Positions 22,730 through 32,911 of a stretch of DNA of 64,000 bases are shown here, one piece after another. Source of the stretch: Chionoecetes opilio (Eukaryota; Arthropoda; Malacostraca; Decapoda; Majidae); NCBI GenBank assembly GCA_016584305.1, contig JACEEZ010007157.1, positions 51,007-115,006 on the forward strand. Reading direction: 5' to 3'. The position numbers and the translations under genes were made by a program. The notes beneath the pieces are model-generated. The model did not search any database. It was not told where the DNA came from and saw only the letters and a program-made list of their open reading frames with translations. Position 1 is the stretch's first letter. The number at the start of each line of letters is the position of its first letter.

Positions 22730-22840
22730 TGTGTTATGATAATAGCAAATAATGTTGGATACAAACTTGTATGTATTATTGTATAAGTGAATTTTTAAAA
22801 GTTGAGTTCAGATGTGCTTGAATGATGACAAGGTGATGAT
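22730..22840 (+). repeat. ~110-130-bp tandem unit, copy 1
   Basis: The unit with TTATGATAATA, AATGTTGGATA and AAGTGAA...GGTGATGAT recurs at about 25563-25690 and 25700-25815. The nested element inserted at the end of this copy, splitting the array. Confidence 0.75.
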
Positions 22841-25530
22841 AGTCCAGGAGCATCATGAGTCCCGTGGGAATTTTGGTATGAAAGCAAACCACTATGCTAG
22901 TTGCTTCAAGGGCATCCTAGTGCTTCACAAAAAGCTTGGTGGCACTCTGGGAAATGGTGCGGTCATATATTTTTGACACATTTAATGATTTCGATCAAAT
23001 CGCTATTTTCCGACGCCTAAAAAGTAATAAAATTCCAGACTATTCCTTTAGTTATGCTCCAATATGGTCATATTTGGTATCAAACAGACCACAAGGGAAC
23101 ACTACATGCAAATAAAGTGTTTAATTGTTGATATATGGGACAAATCCTCAAAATAGCACTGAAAATCTAGTTTTTGTTACCATATTTTGATTTTGGTTTC
23201 ACTTGCCGCACTTCACTAAAAAAAGAAAATTCTTTCAAAATTGCAATAACTTATATGCCAATAAATAATATTATTACTTAGGTATATTACTACTGGTTAT
23301 ATATTATATTTTCTACATGCCAATGGCTTGATAATTCAACGAGATATAGTTTAAAAAAACTAGGCCTATCCCCTAATTCCTAAAATATGTCGGAATCGGA
23401 ACATTCGTGTGTGCCAGGTTGGCTGTTTTGATTTTTTACTCGGCTGATACATTGGAGCAAATGTGTGCATTGGAGGTTCCCCAGCCAGTTATGTAGGTTG
23501 CCCCAGCCAGCTATGTGGATGCTTAATATCAAATTAAGATACATTTATATGTGTTTTGACAGATATGACTTCAACTTGGTTTGTTCTTCCATAACCTATA
23601 AAATTACAGAATTACATCTCACGTATTTCCACAGTGCAGGTGTGTCGTGTTAATAGAATGTAATGAATGAAAACAAAGTATGAAATATCATTTTATCTAT
23701 TCATATCTATTCATTCAAACCATACATTATGCATGTATCTATAACAAAGCGATCTACAAACTTGTAAGTAAGCAATTGATTCAAATAGTCAAAGTAAGAG
23801 TGTCCCAAAAGCATTCGCCTCTCATACAAAGAACTCATCTCCGTCATCATCAGTGTCGGCTTCATCTATCATTTCATCCTCATCTTCGAGGTTTACATGG
23901 GACATGTTTTCACAGTTGTCCTCCAGGCTGGAACATCCACAAATGTCCGTGCAGTTGAGACCTGCTTTCCTGCAAGTACATCGTGAGGTTTGGCATCGAG
24001 ACTTGGAACAGTTGCATTTCACAAATTGGATGACAGACTTTGGAGCTGGGAGTTGAATGGTCATGGCAGGTACCCACTTCCCTTCCCCAAGTTGCCAGCC
24101 ATATCCTACAGGTGAGGGAATATCTGGGTTTGGTGTAGCATCATTGAACCAAACGATGGCTTGGAAGTGAGCCCGTTTGATAGCTTGTTGAAGGGCATCT
24201 CGTGTTGGAGGGAGTTTTTCAGATTGGCATTGCTTCTTCGAAAACATCCACCATCTGAGCTTGTCTATCTTGGTGATCAGTATGCTAGGGGCATACAATA
24301 TGCAGATAAACTGTTCTATGGTATCCAGTGTGTCCGTACTCAAGTTTGGATCTGCTCCCAGGGATCCAAGTGCAGTGATAATCTCATCACTGGCCGTTTG
24401 AAAGGCTTTCCAGAAAGCGTGTTTTCCTTTTCCGGCGAAGCTGCCTGTGTTGTCAGATCCACTCAGAGCATGGAGTCCCGGCAAGGCAGCCACTTTTTGC
24501 GGTCCAAGTGATCTGCAGATCAATTGAAGCGAAACAGTACGGCGCTTCTGCCCTGTCCCGGTGACAAATGTGGCGTTCTTGCATAAGTTTGGATACCGTC
24601 GGAAGGCCAGAATGAGGACGTCGGTGTCTGGGGAATGGATAGCAATGCTCGATGCACCACGGTTTGTTGCATCGACTGCATGCAACATGAGCTTGGTATC
24701 AGCCTCCTCTTGGTTACTTTGGAGATGGGCCACATCTGTATGGGTTGCCCTGCACTGTTCGCCCCAAGCCACGACAATGTGCTTCCCGATGACGTTTGCT
24801 TTCTGCAGCAACTTCTCATCAAGGTATCCAGTAAGTTCCATCTATGTCTTCACACTCGCCAGTAGTTGCTTCATCGACACCTTGGCTATGTTCGTATTAT
24901 CAGTGATGTGATATGATACCACAGGCTGGGTGCCCTGTCGTCGGTCCCGAGTGGCAGTCTTCAATGATGAAGGAACATCATAGCGGTCAAACACCAAGTG
25001 AATTTCATCTGGTTTCCTGTATTTCTGGAAGATCCGTGAAGCAAAGTGGTCAGCAAGGTCTTTACAGGACTTGATATTATCTGGCTTGTCTAGAGACTGC
25101 ACTTCAGCCATGGCATCTACCAGTACCACATCCATGGGAGATGGCTCTTCACCAACATATCACCAACAATCAAAATATGGTAACAAAAACTAGATTTTCA
25201 GTGCTATTTTGAGGATTTGTCCCATATACCAACAATTAAACACTTTATTTGCATGTAGTGTTCCCTTGTGGTCTGTTTGATACCAAATTTGACCATATTG
25301 AAGCATAACTAAAGGAATAGTCTGGAATTTTATTACTTTTTAGGCGTCGGAAACTAGCGATTTGATCGAAATCATTAAATGTGTCAAAAATATATGACCA
25401 CACCATTTCCCAGAGTGCCACCAAGCTTTTTGTGAAGCACTAGGGTCCCCTTGAAGCAACTAGCATAGTGGTTTGCTTTCATACCAAAATTCCCACGGGA
25501 CTATATTTTGTGCAAGACGCTGCTGGACTA
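22840..25530. mobile_element. Nested 2.7-kb transposon with ~340-bp TIRs and PIN/CXC protein
   Basis: The ends TAGTCCAG (22840) and CTGGACTA (to 25530) lead into long inverted repeats (AGTCCCGTGGGAATTTTGG at 22858, complement ending at 25502) that run to about 23190 and 25170. TGA flanks both ends. The uninterrupted target GGTGATGATGGAAAA survives in another tandem copy at about 25681, which confirms the insertion. Both this element and its host start TAG, leave 3-bp duplications and encode FEN/XPG-like nucleases, so they look like relatives. Confidence 0.8.
23822..25135 (-). pseudogene. FEN1/XPG-like nuclease with CXC tail, interrupted by one TAG
   Basis: From ATG 25135 the minus-strand frame begins DVVLVDAMAEVQSL and VFDRYDVPSSLK. 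It meets a TAG at 24842-24844 and continues in the same frame to 23822. After the stop: QEEADTKLMLH (residues 44-54 of the second part), SPDTDVLIL (70-78) and SGSDNTGSFAGKGK (127-140) match the acidic motifs of XPG/FEN nucleases. Near the C-terminus KCNCSKSRC and CTCRKAGLNCTDICGC form a tesmin/TSO1-like Cys-rich segment, followed by an acidic tail. Proteins of this build are common in invertebrate genomes. The single stop is the main visible lesion, apart from a likely short N-terminus. Confidence 0.75.
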
Positions 25531-25562
25531 TGATGGAAAAAACCAAATGTGATTATTTCTTT

Positions 25563-25815
25563 GTTTTGTATTATGATAATATCAATAATGTTGGATATAA
25601 ACTTTCATGAACATGTATTATTGTATAAGTGAAATTTTGAGAGTTGAGTATGAGTTCAGTGGTGTTTGGATGATGACTAGGTGATGATGGAAAAAAATGT
25701 ATTCAGCATATGATAATATGAGCTAATGTTGGATATAAACTTTGATGTACGTATTATCGTATAAGTGAAAAATTGAAAGTTAAGTAAATGAGTTCAGTGG
25801 TGCTTCGATGAGATT
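25563..25815 (+). repeat. Tandem units, copies 2 and 3
   Basis: Two further copies of the unit at 22730-22840 lie side by side. The copy ending near 25690 keeps the empty target of the nested element (GTGATGATGGAAAAAAATG). Confidence 0.75.
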
Positions 25816-26120
25816 ACATAACAGTATAAAAATAGCAGCTGAAAATAAAGCCTTTGTTATTATTTTGCAACATCAATTCCTTCTTTCCTTAATGCGAAGA
25901 ATTTACTGTAAGAAAACTTCTTCGTCAGCATAAAGGCGTTTGATGATTCTACGGTCTGATCGTAAGTTTGACGGGCTGTAAGAAAGGTTTTTGAAGGTAT
26001 GGGAAGGTATTTGTTACCAAATGAAAGCTGAAACAATGTAGAATGTAAGAAAAACACCCTATAGTATCTATCAGGTGTTCCAAATTCCATCTTTTATATA
26101 TAATCTTAAATATTTCAGTA

Positions 26121-26504
26121 GGTTCCGCATTGCGATAAGAACACGTGAGGTACTCATATTCATCTCCAGTAATGAAAACCAAGACACCTTTAAATTTGTG
26201 ATATGTTTATTTTATATTGATCAGTAGGTGCACAGCTTTCTTCTGATAGGTACACTTTTATTATGGAGTAATATTAACCATCATAGACGCCGAACAGAAC
26301 AAAAGTATGAAAATGGCGCGGCGTCGATGAAAAAATTGATGTTTTGGGGATACCATCAAATATGGGTCCCAAATGGACAGTGCATTCAAGTTTAGCACTG
26401 TTACCAGTTGATTTCCACTTCAGGGGATCCCAATGGTCCAAAAAAAACCTAGGTCGGAGGGTTGTGGGGGGGGTGCAGGTGGTCCCTACTTGGCCCATGG
26501 CCTA
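26121..26504 (-). repeat. Right TIR of the 5.2-kb transposon
   Basis: Complement of 21291-21674. On the minus strand it reads FITGDEYEYLTCSYRNAEPT, the undamaged version of the coding sequence broken in the left copy. Confidence 0.9.
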
Positions 26505-27061
26505 TTGGCAGGGGCTGTCCCTCCCTGAGCAGCCTCCTCGCAAGGGGGAAGGCCGGCTCGTGCGGGCAGCGCTCCTCAAGGGCCACTTCCTCCTGCAACA
26601 CCAGGTGCTTGTATAAGATCTGGAGGTCGAGCAGGTCGGCCTCCTGAAACGAGTATTGCCTCGCCAGCGTCTGGGTGGCCCGCTCGCAGCGTCGGACAGA
26701 TGAATGCCCCTGCGCCGCAGACAGGCGCGCCCTGGGAGTTGGCGTCGGGGCCATGTGGGGAAGGGCGGCGTCCACCTCCATCAGCTGCTCCTGGCGTGGT
26801 GGTGGGTCCTCTCCTTCCTTCCTGGTCTTCCTCCGTTTCCTTCTGCGTTTGGTCCTGGTCCTGGGGGGGGGGCTGCTACTCAGGCGGCGGTGGCGGCGCT
26901 GGCGTCCGCGGGCAGGGAGGGGGCCTAGCGGTCTCCTGTCGCGGCTGTCACGCCCTTGCGGCTGACTCAACCTGCGAAGGTGCTGGCGATGGTTTCCGTG
27001 GGCAGGGAGGACGTCTGGGGACCTCCTGCCGTGGTGATCCCGATCCTGGGATTCGTCTTAG
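26505..27061 (-). pseudogene. 5' piece of a transposon-split ORF (unknown, Arg-rich)
   Basis: A minus-strand frame open from about 27057 to the transposon boundary at 26504. It begins with two related units of about 29 residues (DRDHHGRRSPDV... and GRDSRDRRPLGP...). A very basic block (RTKRRRKRRKTRK) and then a Leu-rich segment (DLLDLQILYKHLVLQEEVALEE) follow. The first part is Arg/Pro-rich and could bind nucleic acid. The frame continues through 21256-21290, 20781-20877 and 20371-20442 once three insertions are removed, about 250 codons in all. An ATG with a conserved leader (27062-27105) lies just upstream in another frame, one indel away. Not recognised. Confidence 0.6.
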
Positions 27062-27105
27062 TCATGGAGGTAGTATGGGTGGAGACGCCCTGAGCCGCGC
27101 GGGTT
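27062..27105 (-). promoter_or_regulatory. Conserved leader before an ATG, copy 1
   Basis: On the minus strand GGGCGTCTCCACCCATACTA leads within a few bases to an ATG. The same 35-40 bp occurs on the plus strand at 31838-31875, again ending at an ATG. This may be the 5' leader of one repeat family or of duplicated genes. Confidence 0.55.
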
Positions 27106-27129
27106 GAAGCCAGTGAACTGTCAGTCAGC

Positions 27130-27989
27130 CATCTTGTTGTGGGCTAAGGGAGCCCACAACTCTACTGCCAAGTAGAGATAAATCATCCCATGAAAATATT
27201 TTGAGATTCCTGGGAGTAACGTCGGTCCATTCTAAGGTGCACATAGTATATGGGTTTCTTTCCCAGTATTATTTTCATGATGAGAATTAAACTGATCTCA
27301 TAATATGGTGATATCAATATATGTAGGTCTCTCGGGTTTGTGGGTATAAGTTTTGCTACGTTGGGGTGGCAGCATGTAGGTAGTATGGGAGTACTACCAT
27401 ACCACCTCCCATACTACCTTCATGGGTGACACGGTGGCTTCGTTGTTAAAGGTGGGGTGGTGAGGTCAAAGGTGGGAATTGAGTCGGGTAATTACTAGGG
27501 AGTGGCGGAGGTGTTTAAGGGTTGGGCTATGCTTACTCAGGTCAAATCCACTGTACACGTCCACTCATACTCTCTCAGTCTTCATTTAGTATTGACCTCG
27601 TGAGGACAAGTTAAGGCAGGAGTGTCGCCCCTTGTGTGTTCTGCTATGGTGAAAAGTTGTATTGCATTTGGGAGCAATGAAAAAACGACCAAAAATTCTG
27701 ACACATCCATTACATTTCACCAGTAAGTTATGCATTTGTTGATTTCTAAAATTATGTTGCAAACAAACGTGCATGTATTTGATAAACAAAGACAATGACC
27801 TTGTTAGAAAAGTGTGATAACTACTGCACCACTGGGTTGGTAATTGTGTTACTGATAGTAGTAATAGTGGTGGGGGTGATGGTGGTAGCTGTAGTAATAG
27901 TGTATAAGTGTTAGCGATTGTGTTCGTAGGGTTTATATTAATAGTAATATTATAGTAATTTGGGGCCACTACTATTTTATATTTGCATC
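27130..27989. other. Spacer with a 13-bp hairpin
   Basis: AGGTAGTATGGGA (27378-27390) pairs perfectly with TCCCATACTACCT (27407-27419). The same CATACTACCTCC string occurs in the leaders at 27062 and 31838. Otherwise no gene is seen. Confidence 0.5.
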
Positions 27990-28105
27990 AACTACTAAGA
28001 CAATGGGATTAGCAATGATATCAGCAAGTTTGCTGATGCTACTAAGATAGGTAGAACTATCGGGTCACAGTCTGATGTAACGGGTTGCAGGGAGACTTAG
28101 ACAAG
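27990..28105 (+). pseudogene. Non-LTR RT relic, 5' part
   Basis: Translates as DNGISNDISKFADATKIGRT, in which FADA stands for the RT catalytic FADD box of RTE/CR1-like elements. A frameshift follows, then GDLDKL up to the TTAA insertion site at 28106. It continues at 31439. The second catalytic Asp is replaced by Ala, so it is dead. Confidence 0.68.
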
Positions 28106-28651
28106 TTAAGGGGAGCGTCACACGAATATTTCAGAAAAAAATCCATATATTCGAAAAAATTCCCATGCGTAGTTGAACACTTGAGCAATCTTGTGACAAA
28201 GTATTATAAAGAAAAAAGGAAAAATGAAAGAGTTATGGATGATTTTCTCCCCCCCTCTCCCCCCCGAAAAATATCCGTACAATTTTTTTTTATGATATTC
28301 ACTGGCATAGGCAAACTGACACCTCTCAATCCCTCTCTGTGAGACAGAGGGTCATCTCAAGGCCTCAGTAGTGAGGGAGTAGAGGGAGAAGCCGGGTGTC
28401 GCTGTTTGTCTCTCAGCCTTCCACCATTCCTGCTCCCTCCAGACCATTTGCCATTTATTCAGCGCAGGATTGATCAACCTCAGGCTCTCTACCTCCTCTA
28501 CCACCATGCCGAGGACATCAAGGCATAAAGTGGCTCAGAGAGAGAGAATGCTGGCTGTACGTAGTTCAGCAAACTGTCCATGCGAGTCTGACAGCTAGCA
28601 CCCTTTTGTGAGTACTACCTTTTGCAAAAGGGGGGGACCAGGTACCACTGG

Positions 28652-29215
28652 TAGACCTGTTCAGAAAACAATTTTTTCCTATTTTTATACCCCCCTGCAA
28701 GGTTTCCCATGTTTTTTGACCTGAAAAAGCCGAAAATCACAACCATTTTGAGCTAAACTGTCAGGAACCTTTGCCTCATTGGACCTCAAGATATTAAGCC
28801 CGCGACAGTAGAAAAGCGCCTAATTTTGCCTTCCGCCAGACTTTTTTTCATCTGAGACTTTTGTTACAATTGGGATAGAACAACAAATTGGGTATCAAAT
28901 TGAAGCATTTTTAATATTATTTCTGAAAAAACAATCCAAGTAAACATTCAAGAAAAAAAGACACATCATATCCAGAAAAAAAGCAAAATTTTCTGAAAAT
29001 TTCATATAAATTTCATAAATATTACAATCTTGACATCAAAAAATGTGTGACAAAGACTCTAAAAACTATTTTCAAGTGGCAGAAAACTCTATTGTCTATG
29101 TCTATACATTTTGGCTTATAATGGTTGTAATTTTCGACTTTTCCAGGTCAAAAAGCATTGGAAACCGTGCAGGAGGGTATAAAAATAGGAAAAAATTGTT
29201 TTCTGAACAGGTCTA
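28652..29215. mobile_element. Foldback MITE, copy 1 (~564 bp)
   Basis: It starts TAGACCTGTTCAGAAAAC and ends with the complement. The interior carries no gene. An inverted copy lies at 29678-30243. Confidence 0.85.
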
Positions 29216-29357
29216 GTGTGTGGTGTTGTGAGGAGGAACCCTGGGAGCCCTGGTGGTGATGTCCTGGCAGGCTGTGTGTGTGTGTGTGGGTCCACACACA
29301 CACACACAGCCTGCCAGGACATCACCACCAGGGCTCCCAGGGTTCCTCCTCACAACA

Positions 29358-29391
<34 letters not shown>

Positions 29392-29577
29392 CCTGCCAGG
29401 ACATCACCACCATGGCTCCCAGGGTTCCTCCTCATAACATCACACACACACACACACACACAGCCTGCCAGGACATCACCACCAGGGCTCCCAGGGTTCC
29501 TCCTCACAACACCACACACACACACACAGCCTGCCAGGACATCACCACCAGGGCTCCCAGGGTTCCTCCTCACAACA

Positions 29578-29620
<43 letters not shown>

Positions 29621-29677
29621 GCCTGCCAGGACATCACCACCAGGGCTCCCAGGGTTCCTCCTCACAACACCACACAC
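29216..29677. repeat. VNTR with (CA)n, one inverted and five direct units
   Basis: A unit of about 55 bp (GCCTGCCAGGACATCACCAC to CTCCTCACAACACCA) joined by CA repeats occurs five times in one direction (from about 29313) and once reversed (29217-29290). The turning point is a short (TG)n/(CA)n palindrome at about 29275-29310. His/Thr-rich frames are artefacts. Confidence 0.9.
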
Positions 29678-30243
29678 TAGACCTGTTCAGAAAACAATTT
29701 TTTCCTATTTTTATACCCTCCTGCACGGTTTCCAATGCTTTTTTACCTGGAAAAGTCGAAAATTACAACCATTATAAGCCAAAATGTATAGACATAGACA
29801 ATAGAGTTTTCTGCCACTTGAAAATAGTTTTTAGAGTCTTTGTCACACATTTTTTGATGTCAAGATTGTAATATTTATGAAATTTATATGAAATTTTCAG
29901 AAAATTTTGCTTTTTTTTTCTGGATATGATGTGTCTTTTTTTCTTGAATGTTTACTTGGATTGTTTTTTCAGAAATAATATTAAAAATGCTTCAATTTGA
30001 TACCCAATTTGTTGTTCTATCCCAATTGTAACAAAAGTCTCAGGTGAAAAAAAGTCTGGCGGAAGGCAAAATTAGGCGCTTTTCTACTGTCGCGGGCTTA
30101 ATATCTTGAGGTCCAATGAGGCAAAGGTTCCTGACATTTTAGCTCAAAATGGTTGTGATTTTCGGCTTTTCCAGGTCAAAAAGCATGGGAAACCTTGCAG
30201 TGGGGTATAAAAATAGGAAAAAATTGTTTTCTGAACAGGTCTA
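29678..30243. mobile_element. Foldback MITE, copy 2 (inverted)
   Basis: Reverse complement of 28652-29215 with few differences. Together with the VNTR it makes a palindrome of about 1.6 kb. Confidence 0.85.
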
Positions 30244-30867
30244 ACCTGGTACCAGCTATGTCATATAGCACTTCAAGAGTGATAGAGAGCGTGGCTGCGA
30301 GAGTAAACAAACAAACCAGCATCTGCTCAGATTCACTGAGCCTCGAGGTTTAAAGGGCGCGCGGCTTTTTAAACTGTGCGCCTTTAAACCTCTCTACTGA
30401 AAAATTTACCTTTTTTCCAGTTTTCCTTTAACCCGTAAACTGCGGATACCTGTGTGACAATATCTCTGTGAACGCGGGATTTTTGCCAGAATTCTTATAG
30501 TCGCTAAACAAACTTCAATGTATATCAATGTATTCGCCATATATTTGTGCAACCGCTAAAAATATTATTTTTTGCTAAAGTCTTGTGGTTATTCTATGAT
30601 TGTACTTGCAAGATGAATAGCGTTGAGGTTTATGGAATCCATGGTACAGCTCGTTCACAGAAAACAGGCCTCAAGGGTCTTCCTCTCTAATCTCTCTGCC
30701 TGCGATTGGGAGAGACCTGTCAGCACCTTCACCTTCCATGCTGGTCACTGGGTCACTGAGCCTATGTGTGACCCCTGGGTCATTCTCAGGTAAAGTAGAG
30801 TTGCCAGATTTCACCGGCCGAAAAATTAGCCCACCTTTTTGAATTTGTCGGCCGCCCAATTGGGCAT

Positions 30868-30953
30868 ACTCGCACAGGAACTACCACGTGTAGGCCTCGC
30901 TGCCTCTTGTAGCTTCCTTATTTTCTTATGTTCTTATGTTCTTATGTTTTCTT
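30868..30953 (+). mobile_element. LINE/SINE 3' tail with TTCTTATG repeats, copy 1
   Basis: ACAGGAACTACCACGTGTAG, a short body, then (TTCTTATG)n. A second copy with the same body is at 61056-61125. An 8-bp tandem tail is typical of CR1/L2-type 3' ends. Only the extreme 3' end is present. Confidence 0.6.
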
Positions 30954-31438
30954 AGTGAGTGACCAAATGGGCATAGCCGCGCTTTACGGGTTAATAACTT
31001 CGCCACTATTGTACGGAGTTTAATATGCAATATATCATTGGAAAGAGGGATAAAGATGTGATTTTCTCATCTTCCGTTTTTTTCTTCAATTTGGTAAAAC
31101 AATTGCAAATAATAGCAAATACATTTACGTGATCCAAAAAAACAAAAAAAATGCTAAACACTTAAGAAGAATGAAATTAAACATTCTTAAAAGATGAATC
31201 ATTTGGATATGTTGTAATGCATATTTTGTACTTTTTTTTATCAGTGCAAGTCATTGGATAAGAAAGTTATTAAGAGTTGAATTTCTTTAAAAAAAAAAGG
31301 TTTTATTTTTTTCCAGTTATGTATCGAGCTATGGATATGCAAATGAGCTAGGATTATTTCGGCATTAGCATACTTTTGACATAAAAAAAATCATGACAAT
31401 CCACCGGTAATTAAGAAATGGTGTGACGCTCCCCTTAA

Positions 31439-31530
31439 GCGAGTGGGTAGTCAAGTGGCAGATGGAATTTAATATTGACAAGTGTAGCGTAATTAATATT
31501 GGTAGAAAATGGTATGAAAAATCATATCTC
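31439..31530 (+). pseudogene. Non-LTR RT relic, 3' part
   Basis: Continues the frame from 28105 after the TTAA site: SEWVVKWQMEFNIDKCSVIN, which is the segment normally found just after the FADD box in RTE/CR1-type RTs. It decays after about 31530. Confidence 0.68.
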
Positions 31531-31837
31531 AGATAATGACCCGGCCAGTAATTATCTAATTTTACTGATCATGGCTGTAGCTGAGACATATCTGCAGGTT
31601 AGATACAAATACGCAGCCAGGCAGTTCACCGCCAGACATATATGCAATAAAGGGACCCAATATGTAATAATATACAATAATATGCAATAATATGATATGT
31701 AATAATATGGTTAGCAGTAACACAAAAGTATAATTTCACACAGCGTGATATCATTAAGTGCACACAGTGTAAAAAGTGAAAAGAAAGAGTGGGTATCTCA
31801 GTCACCCAAGCGGTGGCTTCACCAGACAACACAGACC

Positions 31838-31875
31838 GCGCGGTTAAGGGCGTCTCCACCCATACTACCTCCATG
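31838..31875 (+). promoter_or_regulatory. Conserved leader before an ATG, copy 2
   Basis: Matches the minus-strand leader at 27062-27105, including GGGCGTCTCCACCCATACTA and the ATG (31873-31875). A transposon begins three bases after this ATG. Beyond it, at 38246, the frame continues. Confidence 0.55.
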
Positions 31876-32134
31876 GTCTAAAGCCGCTATTACACGGGCA
31901 CTTTTTTGCTCAGTGAGCAGTGCTCAATGAGCAAAATCAGTTTGCTCAATGAAAGCCTGTTTGGTTGAGCAAACAGCGAATACCTTGGAAGCTATTTCTG
32001 CTCATTGAGCAGAACTTGCTCAATGAGCAAAAACGTTTTCTGTTATAAAGAACCGGCATTAGTGGATGACTAAATTATTTATTGCAAGAGCATTTTGTTC
32101 TAAAACTCTTTAAATACCGAATTATATGAAGGAC

Positions 32135-32296
32135 AGTGGTGGTGTCAGGGTGTAGCAGTGGTGGTGGTGTTAGGGTGTAGCAGTGGTGGTGGTGTTAGGG
32201 TGTAGCAGTGGTGGTGGTGGTGTCAGGGTGTAGCAGTAGTGGTGGTGGTGGTGTCAGGATGTAGCAGTAGTGGTGGTGGTGGTGTTAGGGTGTAGC
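32135..32296 (+). repeat. GGTGTAGCAGTGGTGGTGGT minisatellite, left part
   Basis: Units of about 25-28 bp. The array resumes at 37504 after the hAT-like insertion. Confidence 0.93.
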
Positions 32297-32911
32297 CAGG
32301 GGCGGACTGGGACTTAATTTCGGGCCAGGACTTTTGGTGTTGACCAGCCCACTTGGAGGAAAGGCGGGGGATGGGTAAGGGGGTGGCGATGAGAGCCAAC
32401 GCAGTTAGGGGGTTTTGAAAAGAAAAATTTTCCTTCTAACTTTCCTGAAATCATGTATGTAGAAATGTAAGTATTAACGCCACCAGACGTCTGTAAATCG
32501 AAAAGAAACTTTTTCCTGGTGACTTTAGTGTTATCTACGGTAGACAAGTCACAATATTATTAAGTTATACGAAATAAGAGCTTGAAAGTTTATATCTACT
32601 TTACACTTTCATATCTATATCCTTCAAATTTTGCTAAAGTACTGTCAGGCTCAGCATAACACAAATAAAATAGTTGAAATACGGCTTTGATCCTCAATTC
32701 GTTGACAATTCTTCATCAGCTGAGGGAGATCTATCAGATATTGATAGACCTAAATAATAATAAATACGTAAATCCATGCAACACAGTACACACCTCCCAC
32801 GCCACGGCCACTACAAATCAATAACTAAATGAATATGTGACAACAGCGGCAGACGGCAGTCCTACCACTGTTGCCACAAGGAATTGTTAGTTGTTGAAAT
32901 GTGCAGCATAG

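Larger units (their letters stand above)
21291..26504. mobile_element. 5.2-kb DNA transposon with 384-bp TIRs and FEN/XPG-like nuclease (Academ-like?)
   Basis: Inverted repeats at 21291-21674 and 26121-26504 are nearly identical and begin TAGGCCATGGGCC. TTG flanks each end, giving a 3-bp target duplication. The left part encodes a FEN1/XPG-like nuclease fragment (21652-22557). The middle is occupied by a second, nested element. As I recall, Academ-type DNA transposons have 3-4 bp duplications and some lineages encode an XPG nuclease, so Academ-like is a reasonable but unproven label. The TIRs include coding sequence (FITGDEYEYL), so this is probably a rearranged derivative. Confidence 0.75.
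28110..31434. mobile_element. 3.3-kb TTAA-flanked element (piggyBac-type MITE or derivative)
   Basis: The ends GGGGAGCGTCACAC and GTGTGACGCTCCCC are exact complements, and each is flanked by TTAA (28106-28109 and 31435-31438), the target of piggyBac-like transposases. Removing the element and one TTAA restores an RT reading frame. No transposase is visible. Most of the interior is taken up by later insertions: two foldback MITEs, a VNTR and a LINE tail. Confidence 0.82.

Noticed and set aside
29216..29677. Possible CRISPR-like array because of regularly spaced direct repeats
   Set aside because: The spacers are CA dinucleotides of varying length, one unit is inverted, and the context is eukaryotic; it is a VNTR.
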